43,410 nt of DNA from positions 1 through 43,410 of the forward strand of contig JANQFA010000132.1 of the NCBI GenBank assembly GCA_028278065.1. The letters are read 5' to 3'. Source of the stretch: Myxococcota bacterium (GTDB taxonomy: Bacteria; Myxococcota_A; UBA9160; JAFDET01). The first letter of the stretch is position 1. Every line of letters begins with the position of its first letter. Made by a program: the position numbers and the translations under genes. Below are positions 30,643 to 38,984 of this stretch, in pieces. The notes beneath the pieces were generated by a model. That model searched no databases. It saw nothing but the letters and a program-made list of their open reading frames with translations, and was not told the origin of the DNA.

Positions 30643-31655
30643 GCCGCCATCTCGCGATCGGGCCCCGTGCGCAGTCGTTCGATGGCGGTCGGATCCGGAT
30701 CGAGACCCAGACCGGGCGCGTCCGGCAGGCAGAGCGCGCCGTTCGCCGCCGCGGGACCCTGCGCCAGATCGTCTCCGAGCAGGTGGTCCGTGGCGAGTCC
30801 GGCGTCCGGGCCGTCCGCGGGAAGGAGCGCGGCCACGTGGAGCGCCGCGCTGCGCGCGACGGCGCCATCCAGGGCACTGGTGACGAGCGACGCGACGCCG
30901 CGTCGGGCCGCTTCTCGGGCGAGTGCGACGGTGGCGCCGAGACCCAGTACGGAGGGCTTGAGGACGAGGATGTCCGCTGCCTGTGCGCGGAGGACTGCGC
31001 GTGCGCCCTCGCGCGTGGCGGCCGACTCGTCGGCGGCGATCGCGACGGCGCCGAGTCGGCGCAGCCTGGCCAGCTCCGTGGGGTCTCCGCTTCGCAGCGG
31101 CTCCTCCAGCATCTCCACCCCGAGGTCGGCCAGCGCGAAGCAGAGCGCCGTGGCGTCGCTGCCGTCGAAGCTGCGGTTGGCATCGATGCGTACCCGCACG
31201 GCGTCGGGCAGGGCTTTGCGCAGCTCCGCGACGCGCTCGACGGCTGCGCGCGGATCGCGTCCGTCGATCTTGACCTTGATGGTCCGGTGTCCCGCCGCGA
31301 CGGCGCCGCGCGCCGCCTCGAGGAGCCTCTCGCCCTCGCCGGAGACGAGACGCCCGGTGGGCACGCGGTCGCGCGCGCGGATTCCGTGCTCTTCGCCCAG
31401 GGCATCGCACAGCCGCACCCCCCGGCTCCGCGCTGCGCAGTCGCGTCGCGCACACTCTACGGCGGAGCGCCGGAAGTCGTCCGCCGAGCCGAAGCCCGCG
31501 ACCGGCGTCGCTTCGCCCCAGCCGTCCGCCCAGGCGAAGAGCAGGCCGGCGCGTTCGGCGAGGACGCCGCGTGCGGTCGCCAGGGGCTGGCGCAGGGGGA
31601 GCCGGAAGGGCGTCGCGCGCACGGTCGTGCCGGCGGCTCCGGCGCGCACGGTCAC
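30639..31655 (-). CDS. menC: o-succinylbenzoate synthase
   Basis: 338 residues of the enolase superfamily. Catalytic motifs are in order: KVKI (Lys127/Lys129), metal ligands D158 in RIDANRSFD, E184 in EMLEEPL, D209 in AADES, and the second base K233 in LKPSVLG. It dehydrates SHCHC to o-succinylbenzoate. The GTG start overlaps the menA stop (GTGA); its own stop overlaps menE (GTGA). The first ten residues repeat ([13 protein letters not shown]) because the junction is a 27-bp tandem duplication, so the true N-terminus may be extended by about 9 residues. Confidence 0.95.
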   Translation of the reverse strand: MTVRAGAAGTTVRATPFRLPLRQPLATARGVLAERAGLLFAWADGWGEATPVAGFGSADDFRRSAVECARRDCAARSRGVRLCDALGEEHGIRARDRVPTGRLVSGEGERLLEAARGAVAAGHRTIKVKIDGRDPRAAVERVAELRKALPDAVRVRIDANRSFDGSDATALCFALADLGVEMLEEPLRSGDPTELARLRRLGAVAIAADESAATREGARAVLRAQAADILVLKPSVLGLGATVALAREAARRGVASLVTSALDGAVARSAALHVAALLPADGPDAGLATDHLLGDDLAQGPAAANGALCLPDAPGLGLDPDPTAIERLRTGPDREMAA

Positions 31656-31667
31656 GCCAGCAGCCCC
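31614..31667 (-). repeat. 27-bp x 2 tandem repeat at the menA/menC junction
   Basis: Units 31614-31640 and 31641-31667 differ at a few bases. Read on the minus strand they encode G-A-A-G-(V/T)-T-V-R-A. The upstream unit contains the menA stop and the menC GTG start; the downstream unit is inside menC. It is a duplication of nine codons straddling an overlapping stop/start. Confidence 0.85.
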
Positions 31668-32530
31668 AGCGCCAACGCGAGCGAGAAGAGACTGCAGGCC
31701 TGGGCGCTGGCGCCGAGGAGCGGGTTCAGGGCGGCACCGTCGCGTCGCCAGAACGCACGGGCGAGAGGCAGCAGGGCGGGAAGCAGGGCCAGCGAGAGGA
31801 GTGCCCCCGGCGGCAGGACGGCCCGCAGCACGGCGGCGATCACCACGCAGGGCGCTCCCAGCACGAGGATCGCGAAGTAGACGCGGGTCGGGCCCGGGCC
31901 CATGCGGACCGCGAGCGTGCGCTTGCCCGCGCGTGCATCCGACGTCCGGTCGCGCAGGTTGTTCACGACGAGAATCGACGTGGCGAGCATCCCGACGGGT
32001 ACCGCAGCCCAGAGTGCGGCGGGGGAGAACGCGAGGGTCTGCAGGTAGTGGCTGCCCACGACCCCGACGCAGCCGAAGAACACGAAGACGAGGAGATCTC
32101 CCAGTCCGTGGTAGCCGAGTGGCCACGGGCCGCCGGTGTACAGGATGGCGGCGGCAAGGCTGGCAGCGCCCGCCAGGGCGATGGGCCACCCGCCGCGCCA
32201 GACGAGAAAGACGCCGGCCAGCGCCGCGGCGAGGGCCACGAAGAGCGCCGCCCTGCGCATGGCGCCGGGCGCGACGAGCCCGCGCTGGGTGGCGCGCGCG
32301 GGACCCAGTCGGTCCTCGCCATCGGCGCCGCGCTCGAAGTCGAAGACATCGTTGGCCAGATTCGCCGCGACCTGGAGCAGCAGCGCCGTCGCCAGGGCCA
32401 GCAGGGCGATCCCGGGATGCCAGGCGCCCTCGTGGAAGGCGAGGGCGGTGCCCACCGCGATGGGAGCGAGCGCTGCCGGCAGCGTGCGCGGACGCGCGGC
32501 ATCCAGCCAGACGCGGGCAGGCGTCGTCAC
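31652..32530 (-). CDS. menA: 1,4-dihydroxy-2-naphthoate polyprenyltransferase
   Basis: 292 residues, UbiA family, about eight to nine membrane segments. The first Asp-rich motif is [18 protein letters not shown] (about 57-74) and the second [22 protein letters not shown] (about 188-209); both bind Mg-prenyl-diphosphate. It joins the isoprenoid tail to DHNA with loss of the carboxylate. N-terminal [20 protein letters not shown] is typical of MenA. The start is a GTG (32530). The upstream 88-bp gap to menB contains a duplicate of its first codons. It overlaps menC by 4 bp. Confidence 0.95.
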   Translation of the reverse strand: MTTPARVWLDAARPRTLPAALAPIAVGTALAFHEGAWHPGIALLALATALLLQVAANLANDVFDFERGADGEDRLGPARATQRGLVAPGAMRRAALFVALAAALAGVFLVWRGGWPIALAGAASLAAAILYTGGPWPLGYHGLGDLLVFVFFGCVGVVGSHYLQTLAFSPAALWAAVPVGMLATSILVVNNLRDRTSDARAGKRTLAVRMGPGPTRVYFAILVLGAPCVVIAAVLRAVLPPGALLSLALLPALLPLARAFWRRDGAALNPLLGASAQACSLFSLALALGLLA

Positions 32531-32596
32531 GTCCGCGGTCTCCGGCGTCTGCGTGTCCGCGGCGCCGGACGCGCGGCATCCAGCCAGACGCGGGCA
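32490..32596 (-). repeat. 30-bp exact direct repeat before menA
   Basis: An identical 30-bp segment lies at 32490-32519 (inside menA, coding for the stretch around RVWLDAARP) and at 32567-32596 (in the menB-menA gap), 77 bp apart. The upstream copy is a relic of the menA 5' end and is not in frame with the gene. A former or alternative menA start region, or a copy left by duplication, are both possible. Confidence 0.9.
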
Positions 32597-32618
32597 CGCA
32601 CCGGTGCCTCTTCTCCGG

Positions 32619-33431
32619 CTAGGGTCGCCACGGAAAGCGACCGAAGTCGGGCGGGCGCTTCTCGAGGAAGGCGTCGCGTCCCTCCTGCGCCTCCTCGCTC
32701 ATGTAGAAGAGCATCGTGGCGTTCCCCGCCAGCTCCTGCAGTCCGGCCTGCCCGTCGCAGTCGGCGTTGAAGGCGCTCTTCAGGCAGCGGATGGCTAGCG
32801 GGCTGTGCTCCAGGATGCGCTGCGCCCACTCCACGCCGGTGCGCTCGAGGTCCTCGAGGGGCACCACCTCGTTGACCAGTCCCATGTCCAGGGCGGCCTG
32901 CGCGTCGTACTGGCGGCACAGGTACCAGATCTCGCGGGCCTTCTTCTGGCCGACGATGCGCGCCATGTAGGCGGCGCCGAAGCCCGCATCGAAGCTGCCC
33001 ACACGGGGGCCCGTCTGGCCGAAGCGCGCGTTCTCCGCAGCCAGGGTCAGGTCGCACATCAGGTGCAGCACGTGACCGCCGCCGATCGCGTATCCGGCCA
33101 CCAGGGCGATCACCGGCTTGGGCAGGGTGCGGATCACCCGCTGCAGGTCGAGCGCGTTGAGCCGCGCCACGCCGCGGTCGTCCACGTAGCCGGCCTCGCC
33201 GCGCACCCGCTGGTCGCCGCCGGAGCAGAAGGCGTCGGGCCCCTCGCCGGTGAAGAGGGCGACGCCCACGTCCGGGTCGTCGCGCACGATGCCGAAGGCG
33301 TCGATGAGCTCGAACAGGGTTCGCGGTCGAAACGCGTTGCGCACCTCGGGACGCGCGATCGTGATCTTGGCGATCCCCTCGAGCTTCTCGAGCCGGATGT
33401 CCTCGTACTCCTTGACGGTCTTCCAGTCCAT
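32619..33431 (-). CDS. menB: 1,4-dihydroxy-2-naphthoyl-CoA synthase
   Basis: 270 residues of the crotonase fold, normal MenB length. [10 protein letters not shown] (about 69-78), [46 protein letters not shown] and the C-terminal [11 protein letters not shown] are all MenB hallmarks. It cyclises o-succinylbenzoyl-CoA to DHNA-CoA. ATG 33431 is 5 bp after the menH stop, with GGAAG-like bases in the menH end. Downstream is an 88-bp gap, the only sizeable one in the operon. Confidence 0.97.
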   Translation of the reverse strand: MDWKTVKEYEDIRLEKLEGIAKITIARPEVRNAFRPRTLFELIDAFGIVRDDPDVGVALFTGEGPDAFCSGGDQRVRGEAGYVDDRGVARLNALDLQRVIRTLPKPVIALVAGYAIGGGHVLHLMCDLTLAAENARFGQTGPRVGSFDAGFGAAYMARIVGQKKAREIWYLCRQYDAQAALDMGLVNEVVPLEDLERTGVEWAQRILEHSPLAIRCLKSAFNADCDGQAGLQELAGNATMLFYMSEEAQEGRDAFLEKRPPDFGRFPWRP

Positions 33432-33436
33432 GGAGG

Positions 33437-34273
33437 TCACTTCCTCTTCTCCTCGTGTTCTCGACGGTTCAGGAACGAGAGCACCGCGTCCGCGAAGGCG
33501 GACGGGTTCTCCAGATGGCAAGCGTGGCCGGCCTCGGGGACGACGCACCGCTCGGCACGGGGCAGGCCGGCGATCAGCTCTTCGGCGATCACGAGGAACT
33601 TCGCGTCGTCGGCCCCGGCCGCGACCAGGGCGGGTGCCGCCACCTCGTGCAGGCGCCCGTGAAGGGCAGGCTGTGCTCCGCTTCCGCAGCCGCGCAGCGA
33701 GCGAGCGAGCCCGCGCGGCCGGTTGCGCAGGCGCTGCTTGCGGGCCGCCTCCCAGGCCTCCGCGCCCAGGCGCCCCCGCTGGGTGGCGAAGAGCGGGAGG
33801 GCCATCCAGCGCTCGACGAAGGTCTCGAGCCCGCCGTCGAGGATCTCGTCCGCGAGGGCCTCGTCTGCGCGCACGCGCTCGGCCCGCGCCGCCGGGTCGG
33901 CGATCCCGGCGGACGCGCCGACCAGCACGAGGCTGCGCACCCGCTCCGGCCGCAGCACGGCCATGCCGAGCGCCAGCCGGCCTCCCATCGAGTAGCCGAG
34001 CAGGTGCGCCGTCGGGATGCCGAGAGCGTCGAGCACGCGCGCCAGCTGCTCCGCGCACGACGCCATCGTGTAGGCGTCCGGATCGTCGGGCGCATCCGAG
34101 TGGCCGTGGCCCGGGAGATCGACACGGAGGGTACGATGGCGCGCCTGCAGGGCGCGGGCGGTCGAGGTCATGGTCTCGCTCGAGCCGGTGAACCCGTGCA
34201 GGAGGAGGACCGGCGTGCCGTCGCCCGAGTCCTCCACGTGCAGGCTGTGACCCCCGACGTCTACGCCGGGCAT
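33437..34273 (-). CDS. menH: alpha/beta hydrolase, putative SHCHC synthase
   Basis: 278 residues. [13 protein letters not shown] is the oxyanion strand, the nucleophile elbow is [11 protein letters not shown] with Ser near 95, and the catalytic His is in GHACHLENP near 257. These fit MenH, which expels pyruvate from SEPHCHC to give SHCHC. ATG 34273 lies 13 bp inside menD, so the genes overlap. In sequence alone it would be called a general alpha/beta hydrolase; the men context makes MenH the best call. It might instead serve the missing DHNA-CoA thioesterase step, but that is less likely. Confidence 0.9.
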   Translation of the reverse strand: MPGVDVGGHSLHVEDSGDGTPVLLLHGFTGSSETMTSTARALQARHRTLRVDLPGHGHSDAPDDPDAYTMASCAEQLARVLDALGIPTAHLLGYSMGGRLALGMAVLRPERVRSLVLVGASAGIADPAARAERVRADEALADEILDGGLETFVERWMALPLFATQRGRLGAEAWEAARKQRLRNRPRGLARSLRGCGSGAQPALHGRLHEVAAPALVAAGADDAKFLVIAEELIAGLPRAERCVVPEAGHACHLENPSAFADAVLSFLNRREHEEKRK

Positions 34274-36072
34274 CGGTCCAGCACCTCGGCGCGCGCAGCT
34301 TCGGCCGCGGCACGCCAGACCCGGCGGTGGTGGGCGACGCTCGCGTCGCGGTCCACCGGCACCTCGACGAGGGTGGTTCGCCGCGAGCGCAACGCGGCGG
34401 CGAGGGCCTCGCGCAGCCCCGCAGCGTCGCCGGCCCGTGCGTGATCCAGCTCGAAGAGCCGCGCGACGTCCTCTACTCGCGTTCCGTGCGGCACGCGGAA
34501 GCTCTCCTCGAAGCCGACCCGCTCTCCGTACCGGGCGATCGGGAGGTAGGAGAAGATCCCCCCTCCGTCGTTGGCGAAGACCACGATCGCCAGGGCCACC
34601 TCGTGCCGGTTCGCGGCGAGCAGCCCGCCGAGGTCGTGCAGGAGCGCGAGGTCGCCGCTCAGCAGAATCGCGCAGGGGGGGGCGGTTGCCGCGGCGCCGA
34701 GCGCCGAGGAGGGGATGCCGTCGATGCCGTTGGCTCCGCGGTTCGCGACGACGCGGATGCGCTTGGCGGCGACGGGCAGGAACCCGTCCACGTCGCGCAC
34801 CGGCATGCTGCTCGAGGCGAACAGGAGGCAGCCTTCGGGTGCCAGCTCCGCCAGGATGCGGACGCTGCGTGGCTCGTAGAGGCCGGGCTCGGCGTCGATG
34901 CACGCGGTCACCGCGTCACGCGCCGCGCGCTCCGCACGCCGCCAGCGCGTCAGCCACGTTCCATCGCGACGGGGGAGCGCGTCCTCCAGGCGCGGCAGGA
35001 GCGCCGAGACGAGGAGGGCGGGATCCGCACGCAGCACCTCGCCGCCGGCGAACTCGGGATCCTGCCAGGCGCCGTCGGGGTCGACCAGCCACGTGTCGGG
35101 TGCGGCTGCGAGCCACTGGCGGGTCGCCTTGCTGGTCGGGGTGTCGCCGAGGCGCAGGACCGTGTCGGGAAGCAGGGCCTCGGCCAGCGGCGCGTCGCGC
35201 AGCAGGGCGTCGTGGTGGGCGATCAGGGGAGCGTCCTTGACCAGGTCGCCGCTGCGCAGTCCGGAGAGCCCGTCGGCGAGGACGGGCCAGCCCGCCGCAC
35301 GCGCCAGCCGGCACAGCGCATCGGCGAGCGCGGGCTCTGCGTCGAGCGGGCCGGCGACCACGGCGCCACGCTCGGAGGTGCGGATCGCCGCGGCCAGTGC
35401 GTCGACCGCAGCGGGATCCGGCTCGAGGCGCGCTGGGTGGAAGCGCGCGAAGGCTCCGTCCCGTCCCGTCCACGCCAGCGGGTCCGCCTCCGCGATGCGT
35501 TCGAGGGCCTGGGCGTGCACGGGCTCCGGATGCAACGGGGGGCGGAAGGGCAGGTTCAGGTGCACGGGGCCGGCCGGCCGACCCGCAGCCATGGCGACGG
35601 CCCGCGCCGCCAGCACCCGGATCTCCCGCAGCAGGAGCGCATCGGGCTCGGGGACCGGCGCCTCGTGGAACCAGCGCAGGTGCGCGCCGAAGATGCCGGG
35701 CTGGAAGACCGTCTGTCCGGCCCCGAAGTCCCGCGCCTCCGGAGGCCGGTCGGCCGTGAGGACGACGAGGGGTACGCGTCCGAAGAACGACTCGGCCACG
35801 GCGGGCGCGAAGTTGGCCGCCGCGGTGCCGGAGGTGCAGACGATGGCCGCGGGTCGTCGCGACGCCCGCGCGAGGCCCAGCGCGAAGAAGGCAGCCGAGC
35901 GCTCGTCTACGTGGGTCCAGACGCGCAGCCCGGCGGTCTGCGACGCGGCCACTGCGAGCGGGGCGGAGCGCGAGCCCGGGCAGACGCAGACATGCTCCAC
36001 CCCGCCTGCCGCCAGCTCGTGCAGCAGGGCGCGGGCGAAGACGAAGCTGGCGTTGTCGGCCGCGGGGCTCAC
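34261..36072 (-). CDS. menD: SEPHCHC synthase (2-succinyl-5-enolpyruvyl-6-hydroxy-3-cyclohexene-1-carboxylate synthase)
   Basis: 603 residues, a ThDP enzyme joining isochorismate and 2-oxoglutarate. CPGSRSAPL (31-39) and the catalytic Glu in [14 protein letters not shown] (Glu57) are at the N-terminus. The ThDP/Mg site reads [18 protein letters not shown]...[17 protein letters not shown] near 470-515, and [12 protein letters not shown] and NRGANGIDG are conserved MenD segments. The GTG start overlaps the menF stop (GTGA). 2-Oxoglutarate is also the substrate of SucA in this window. Confidence 0.97.
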   Translation of the reverse strand: MSPAADNASFVFARALLHELAAGGVEHVCVCPGSRSAPLAVAASQTAGLRVWTHVDERSAAFFALGLARASRRPAAIVCTSGTAAANFAPAVAESFFGRVPLVVLTADRPPEARDFGAGQTVFQPGIFGAHLRWFHEAPVPEPDALLLREIRVLAARAVAMAAGRPAGPVHLNLPFRPPLHPEPVHAQALERIAEADPLAWTGRDGAFARFHPARLEPDPAAVDALAAAIRTSERGAVVAGPLDAEPALADALCRLARAAGWPVLADGLSGLRSGDLVKDAPLIAHHDALLRDAPLAEALLPDTVLRLGDTPTSKATRQWLAAAPDTWLVDPDGAWQDPEFAGGEVLRADPALLVSALLPRLEDALPRRDGTWLTRWRRAERAARDAVTACIDAEPGLYEPRSVRILAELAPEGCLLFASSSMPVRDVDGFLPVAAKRIRVVANRGANGIDGIPSSALGAAATAPPCAILLSGDLALLHDLGGLLAANRHEVALAIVVFANDGGGIFSYLPIARYGERVGFEESFRVPHGTRVEDVARLFELDHARAGDAAGLREALAAALRSRRTTLVEVPVDRDASVAHHRRVWRAAAEAARAEVLDRCPA

Positions 36073-37457
36073 GATGTCTCTCCGCAGAGCGCGCGCCGGG
36101 CGGCGTCGAGCTTGAGGCGCGTCTCGCGAAGCTCGGCGTGGGGGTCCGAGTCTGCGACGACTCCGGCGCCGGCGAACAGGTGCGCCTCGCGTCCGCGCAG
36201 CAGGGTGGAGCGCAGGGAGACGGCGAGCTCGCCGTCTCCGGCCAGGTCCATCCAGCCTACGCCGCCGGCATACCACCCGCGCGCCAGCCCCTCGTGAGCA
36301 TGCAGCCAGGCGCGCGCGGCAGCGCCCGGCGCTCCGGACACGGCAGGCGTCGGGTGGATGCGCTGAGCCAGGGCCAGGAGCGGAGCGCGGATGCCGTCGC
36401 GCAACGTGCCCTCCGCGGGCGTGTGCAGGTGCTGGATGCCCGCAAGGCGTCGCACGCGCGGCGCCTCGCCGATGCGGAGGGAGTGGCAGAGGGGGACGAG
36501 GGCCTCGCGCAGCGCGCGCACCACGAATGCGTGTTCCTCCTGCTCCTTCTTGCTCTCGAGGAGCGCGCGCGCGAGGCGGGCGTCGTCGTCGGGATCGGTG
36601 CCACGCGGCGCGGAGCCGGCGAGCGCGTCGGCGCGCACGCGTCCGCCGACCGCGCGTACGAGTCGTTCCGGGCTCGCGCCGACGAAGGCCGCATCGCCGC
36701 GCGCGATCGCGAAGATGCGGCAGCGCGGGTGGCGTCGGCGCAGGGACTCGACCACGGCGTCCGCGTCGAAGTTGACGGCTGCCCGGCAATGGAGGGAGCG
36801 GGCCACGACGACCTTCTCGAGATCGCCCCGTCGCACGGCGGCGACGGCCTGCTCCACGCGAGCGAGGTAGTCGGCGTCTCCCTCGCCCAGCGCGAGCGGG
36901 CCGGGCGCGGGTCCGCCTTCCGGCTCCGCGCGGCGCGGTGCGGAGACCAGCTGAACCAGTGCCGGGCCGGGACCTTCGCCCGGTGCGATCAGCGCCGCGC
37001 GCTGCTCGAAGCCCCGCTGCCCGTACCACACGCTCATGCGGCGCGGCAGCACGAAGCGACAGGCCGGGAATCCGGACCAGATCCCTTCTCCTCCTGCCGT
37101 AGAGTCGAAGGCGAAGCCGCCCACCAGCGCGGGCCGCGCTGCGGACCCGGACACGGTATCCACCAGGGCGAGCTCCGCGCGCAGCCGCTCGAGGTCGGCG
37201 GTCAGCCGGGCGAAGCGCTCCGGCCCGTCGGTCTCGAAGGCGAGAGCCGCGCCCTGCGACCGGATCGCGAATCCGCGCGCGGGCTCCTCGAAGCGGAACG
37301 CCTCGTCCTCCGACGCCAGGGGAGGAAAGGCGGGTTGGGCCGGGATCGGGAAGCGCACGGCGATCGGAACCGGCCGTCCGCAGTGGTCGGCGCGCCGGGC
37401 CGCGCGCACCGCTGCAGCCCAGAGATCCGGCGAGAAGCTCGCGGGCACGTGTCCCAC
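36069..37457 (-). CDS. menF: isochorismate synthase
   Basis: 462 residues of the chorismate-binding family. The C-terminal half has KVVVARSLHC, FVGASPERLVR, ALAGSAPRGTDPDDDARLARALLESKKEQEEHAFVV, HLHTPAEGTLRDG, HPTPAVSGAP and YAGGVGWMDLAGDGELAVSLRS, the isochorismate-synthase signature. It converts chorismate to isochorismate. The GTG at 37457 shares its first base with the ubiE stop and has GGAG about 10 bp upstream; an in-frame GTG at 37448 is the alternative (three residues shorter). It could also be named EntC-like, but no siderophore genes are near. Confidence 0.95.
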   Translation of the reverse strand: MGHVPASFSPDLWAAAVRAARRADHCGRPVPIAVRFPIPAQPAFPPLASEDEAFRFEEPARGFAIRSQGAALAFETDGPERFARLTADLERLRAELALVDTVSGSAARPALVGGFAFDSTAGGEGIWSGFPACRFVLPRRMSVWYGQRGFEQRAALIAPGEGPGPALVQLVSAPRRAEPEGGPAPGPLALGEGDADYLARVEQAVAAVRRGDLEKVVVARSLHCRAAVNFDADAVVESLRRRHPRCRIFAIARGDAAFVGASPERLVRAVGGRVRADALAGSAPRGTDPDDDARLARALLESKKEQEEHAFVVRALREALVPLCHSLRIGEAPRVRRLAGIQHLHTPAEGTLRDGIRAPLLALAQRIHPTPAVSGAPGAAARAWLHAHEGLARGWYAGGVGWMDLAGDGELAVSLRSTLLRGREAHLFAGAGVVADSDPHAELRETRLKLDAARRALCGETS

Positions 37458-38155
37458 TACTTGCGGACTCCGGTGATGAGCTGTGCCGCGCCCAGCAGGA
37501 AGCGGCGCCAGGCGAGACCCACGAAGCCGGCCTCCTCGAGCAGCCCGCGCAGCTCGGTCTCGGGAGGCAGGTAGGCGGTCGAGCGGGGCAGGTAGTCGTA
37601 GGCGGCACGGTCCGACAGGAGCCCGCCCAGGCGCGGCACGACGCGGTCGAAGTAGATGCCGTGGGCTCCGCGCACCAGCGCGCTCCGCGGCCGGTCCACG
37701 TCGAGCAGTGCGATGCGGCCGCCGGGCTCGACCACACGCGCCATCTCGGCGAATGCCTCCGGAAGCGAGCTGAAGTTGCGCAGGGCGAATCCGGATACGA
37801 GGGCGCTCGCCGCGGCGTCGCGCAGGGGCAGCTGGCCGGCATCGCCCTGTACCCGCGCCGCCGCGGGCGCGCGGTGGCGCCCGCGGACCAGCATCTCCCG
37901 GGCGAAGTCGATCCCCACCACCCGGGCGCCCCGCGCGGCGCACAGCTCGATCAGGTCGCCCGTGCCGCAGGCCAGATCCACCACGCGGTCGCCGCTTCCC
38001 ACACCGATTGCGGCGACTGCGGCAGCCCGCCAGCGCTGGTCGAGCCCTCCGGTCATCAGCCGGTTCATCAGGTCGTAGCGGGGAGCGATGCGTTCGAACA
38101 TGTCGCGCACGGCGGTGCGCTTGGTCGCCCCGTCGGGGAGGGGGGCTAGGTCCAC
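37457..38155 (-). CDS. ubiE: demethylmenaquinone methyltransferase
   Basis: 232 residues of the UbiE/MenG class I methyltransferases. RDMFERIAPRYDLMNRLMTGGLDQRWR (about 17-43) is the family signature, followed by VVDLACGTGDLI for SAM, GFALRNFSSLPEAFAEMARVVEPGG and the C-terminal AYDYLPRSTAYLPPETELRGLLEEAGF. It methylates demethylmenaquinone at the last step; an additional role in ubiquinone is unlikely without ubi genes here. The GTG start lies 10 bp inside the merR-like gene, so translation is coupled. Confidence 0.95.
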   Translation of the reverse strand: MDLAPLPDGATKRTAVRDMFERIAPRYDLMNRLMTGGLDQRWRAAAVAAIGVGSGDRVVDLACGTGDLIELCAARGARVVGIDFAREMLVRGRHRAPAAARVQGDAGQLPLRDAAASALVSGFALRNFSSLPEAFAEMARVVEPGGRIALLDVDRPRSALVRGAHGIYFDRVVPRLGGLLSDRAAYDYLPRSTAYLPPETELRGLLEEAGFVGLAWRRFLLGAAQLITGVRK

Positions 38156-38895
38156 TTCACCTCCAGCTGGGCGGACTCGACCGCGGCGAGAGCCTGCGCG
38201 AGCGTCTCGAACTCCTCGCGTCCCTCGAGCCGGGCCAGGGCGCGGTTCACGAGCGTGCGCTGGAAGTGCAGGGCGACGAGCCGGGTGACCTGGGGCGTCA
38301 GGCTGCGAAACGCCTCGGTCACGTCGGGGGCGTCCGGGTCGCGGTCGCCGGCCTTGCGAACATGCTCGTCGAAGAGCTCGATGGCGCGATCGGTGACGCG
38401 CTCCACCGCGGAGACGTGCTCCGCGGCCAGACTGAAGAGCTCGGCGATCGGGAAGCCGGCCGAGAGGATCGCCAGGCCCGAGCGCGCCATCTCCAGATCG
38501 CTCTCGGAGAAGCGCTCCTCGTCGCCCACCCGGAGCGGCGTCAGGAGGCCCGCGCTCACCGCCGCCGTCACGAGCGACGCCGGAAGCCCGGACTCCGATG
38601 CAAGCTCGGTGGCGCTCAGGGTCCGCGCGCCGACGCGCTCCTCGGCCAGGGCCTCGAGCAGTGCACGGTCGCCGTTGGCGGCGCCGCGGTCCAGGATCCG
38701 GCGGATCACGGCGAGGGTCAGCCCCTCCTTGAGCCAGCGCCGGATCCGCTGCAGGCGCTCCAGGTGGCCGTCGCCGTAGATCGCGACCCGTCCGCGCCGC
38801 TCGGGCGGCGGAAGCAGACCGCGGCCCTGGTAGAAGCGGACCGTGTCCACGGACACACCGGCCTGCCGGGCCAGCTCTTCGACTCGATAATCCAT
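38146..38895 (-). CDS. MerR-family regulator, first gene of the menaquinone operon
   Basis: 249 residues. The N-terminal MerR HTH reads YRVEELARQAGVSVDTVRFYQGRGLLPPPERRGRVAIYGDGHLERLQRI (3-51), followed by the dimerisation helix. The C-terminal 150 residues are helical and resemble a second helix-turn-helix (ARTLSATELASESGLPASLVTAAVSAGLLTP) plus an effector domain with no conserved cysteine, so metal or thiol sensing is unlikely. The start ATG abuts a palindrome in a MerR-type promoter. Its stop overlaps ubiE. A menaquinone regulator is inferred from the operon. Single-operon control by a MerR protein in this position is not something I know to be described. Confidence 0.88.
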   Translation of the reverse strand: MDYRVEELARQAGVSVDTVRFYQGRGLLPPPERRGRVAIYGDGHLERLQRIRRWLKEGLTLAVIRRILDRGAANGDRALLEALAEERVGARTLSATELASESGLPASLVTAAVSAGLLTPLRVGDEERFSESDLEMARSGLAILSAGFPIAELFSLAAEHVSAVERVTDRAIELFDEHVRKAGDRDPDAPDVTEAFRSLTPQVTRLVALHFQRTLVNRALARLEGREEFETLAQALAAVESAQLEVKWT

Positions 38896-38930
38896 GTGAT
38901 TACTCTTAGAGTAATCACTCCAACTGTCAA
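38896..38930 (-). promoter_or_regulatory. MerR-type promoter with perfect palindrome, men operon
   Basis: A perfect inverted repeat with 10-bp arms (GTGATTACTC) and a 3-bp centre spans 38896-38918. On the minus strand TTGACA lies at 38930-38925 and AGTAAT (-10-like) at 38904-38899, 20 bp apart, the long spacer typical of MerR-activated promoters, with the palindrome in the spacer. Transcription would begin close to the ATG at 38895, so the messenger may be leaderless. Confidence 0.75.
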
Positions 38931-38984
38931 GGCGAGCGGGCTCCGTTCGATCCAGCTAGCCGACAACCAAGGAGAAAGTCGAGA

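Noticed and set aside
29452..32622. Plus-strand open frame of more than 1000 codons across menE, menC and menA
   Set aside because: Shadow coding; three recognised men genes lie on the opposite strand.
37446..37456. CACGTG palindrome at the menF start
   Set aside because: A 6-bp palindrome is expected often by chance in this composition; it is part of the coding start.
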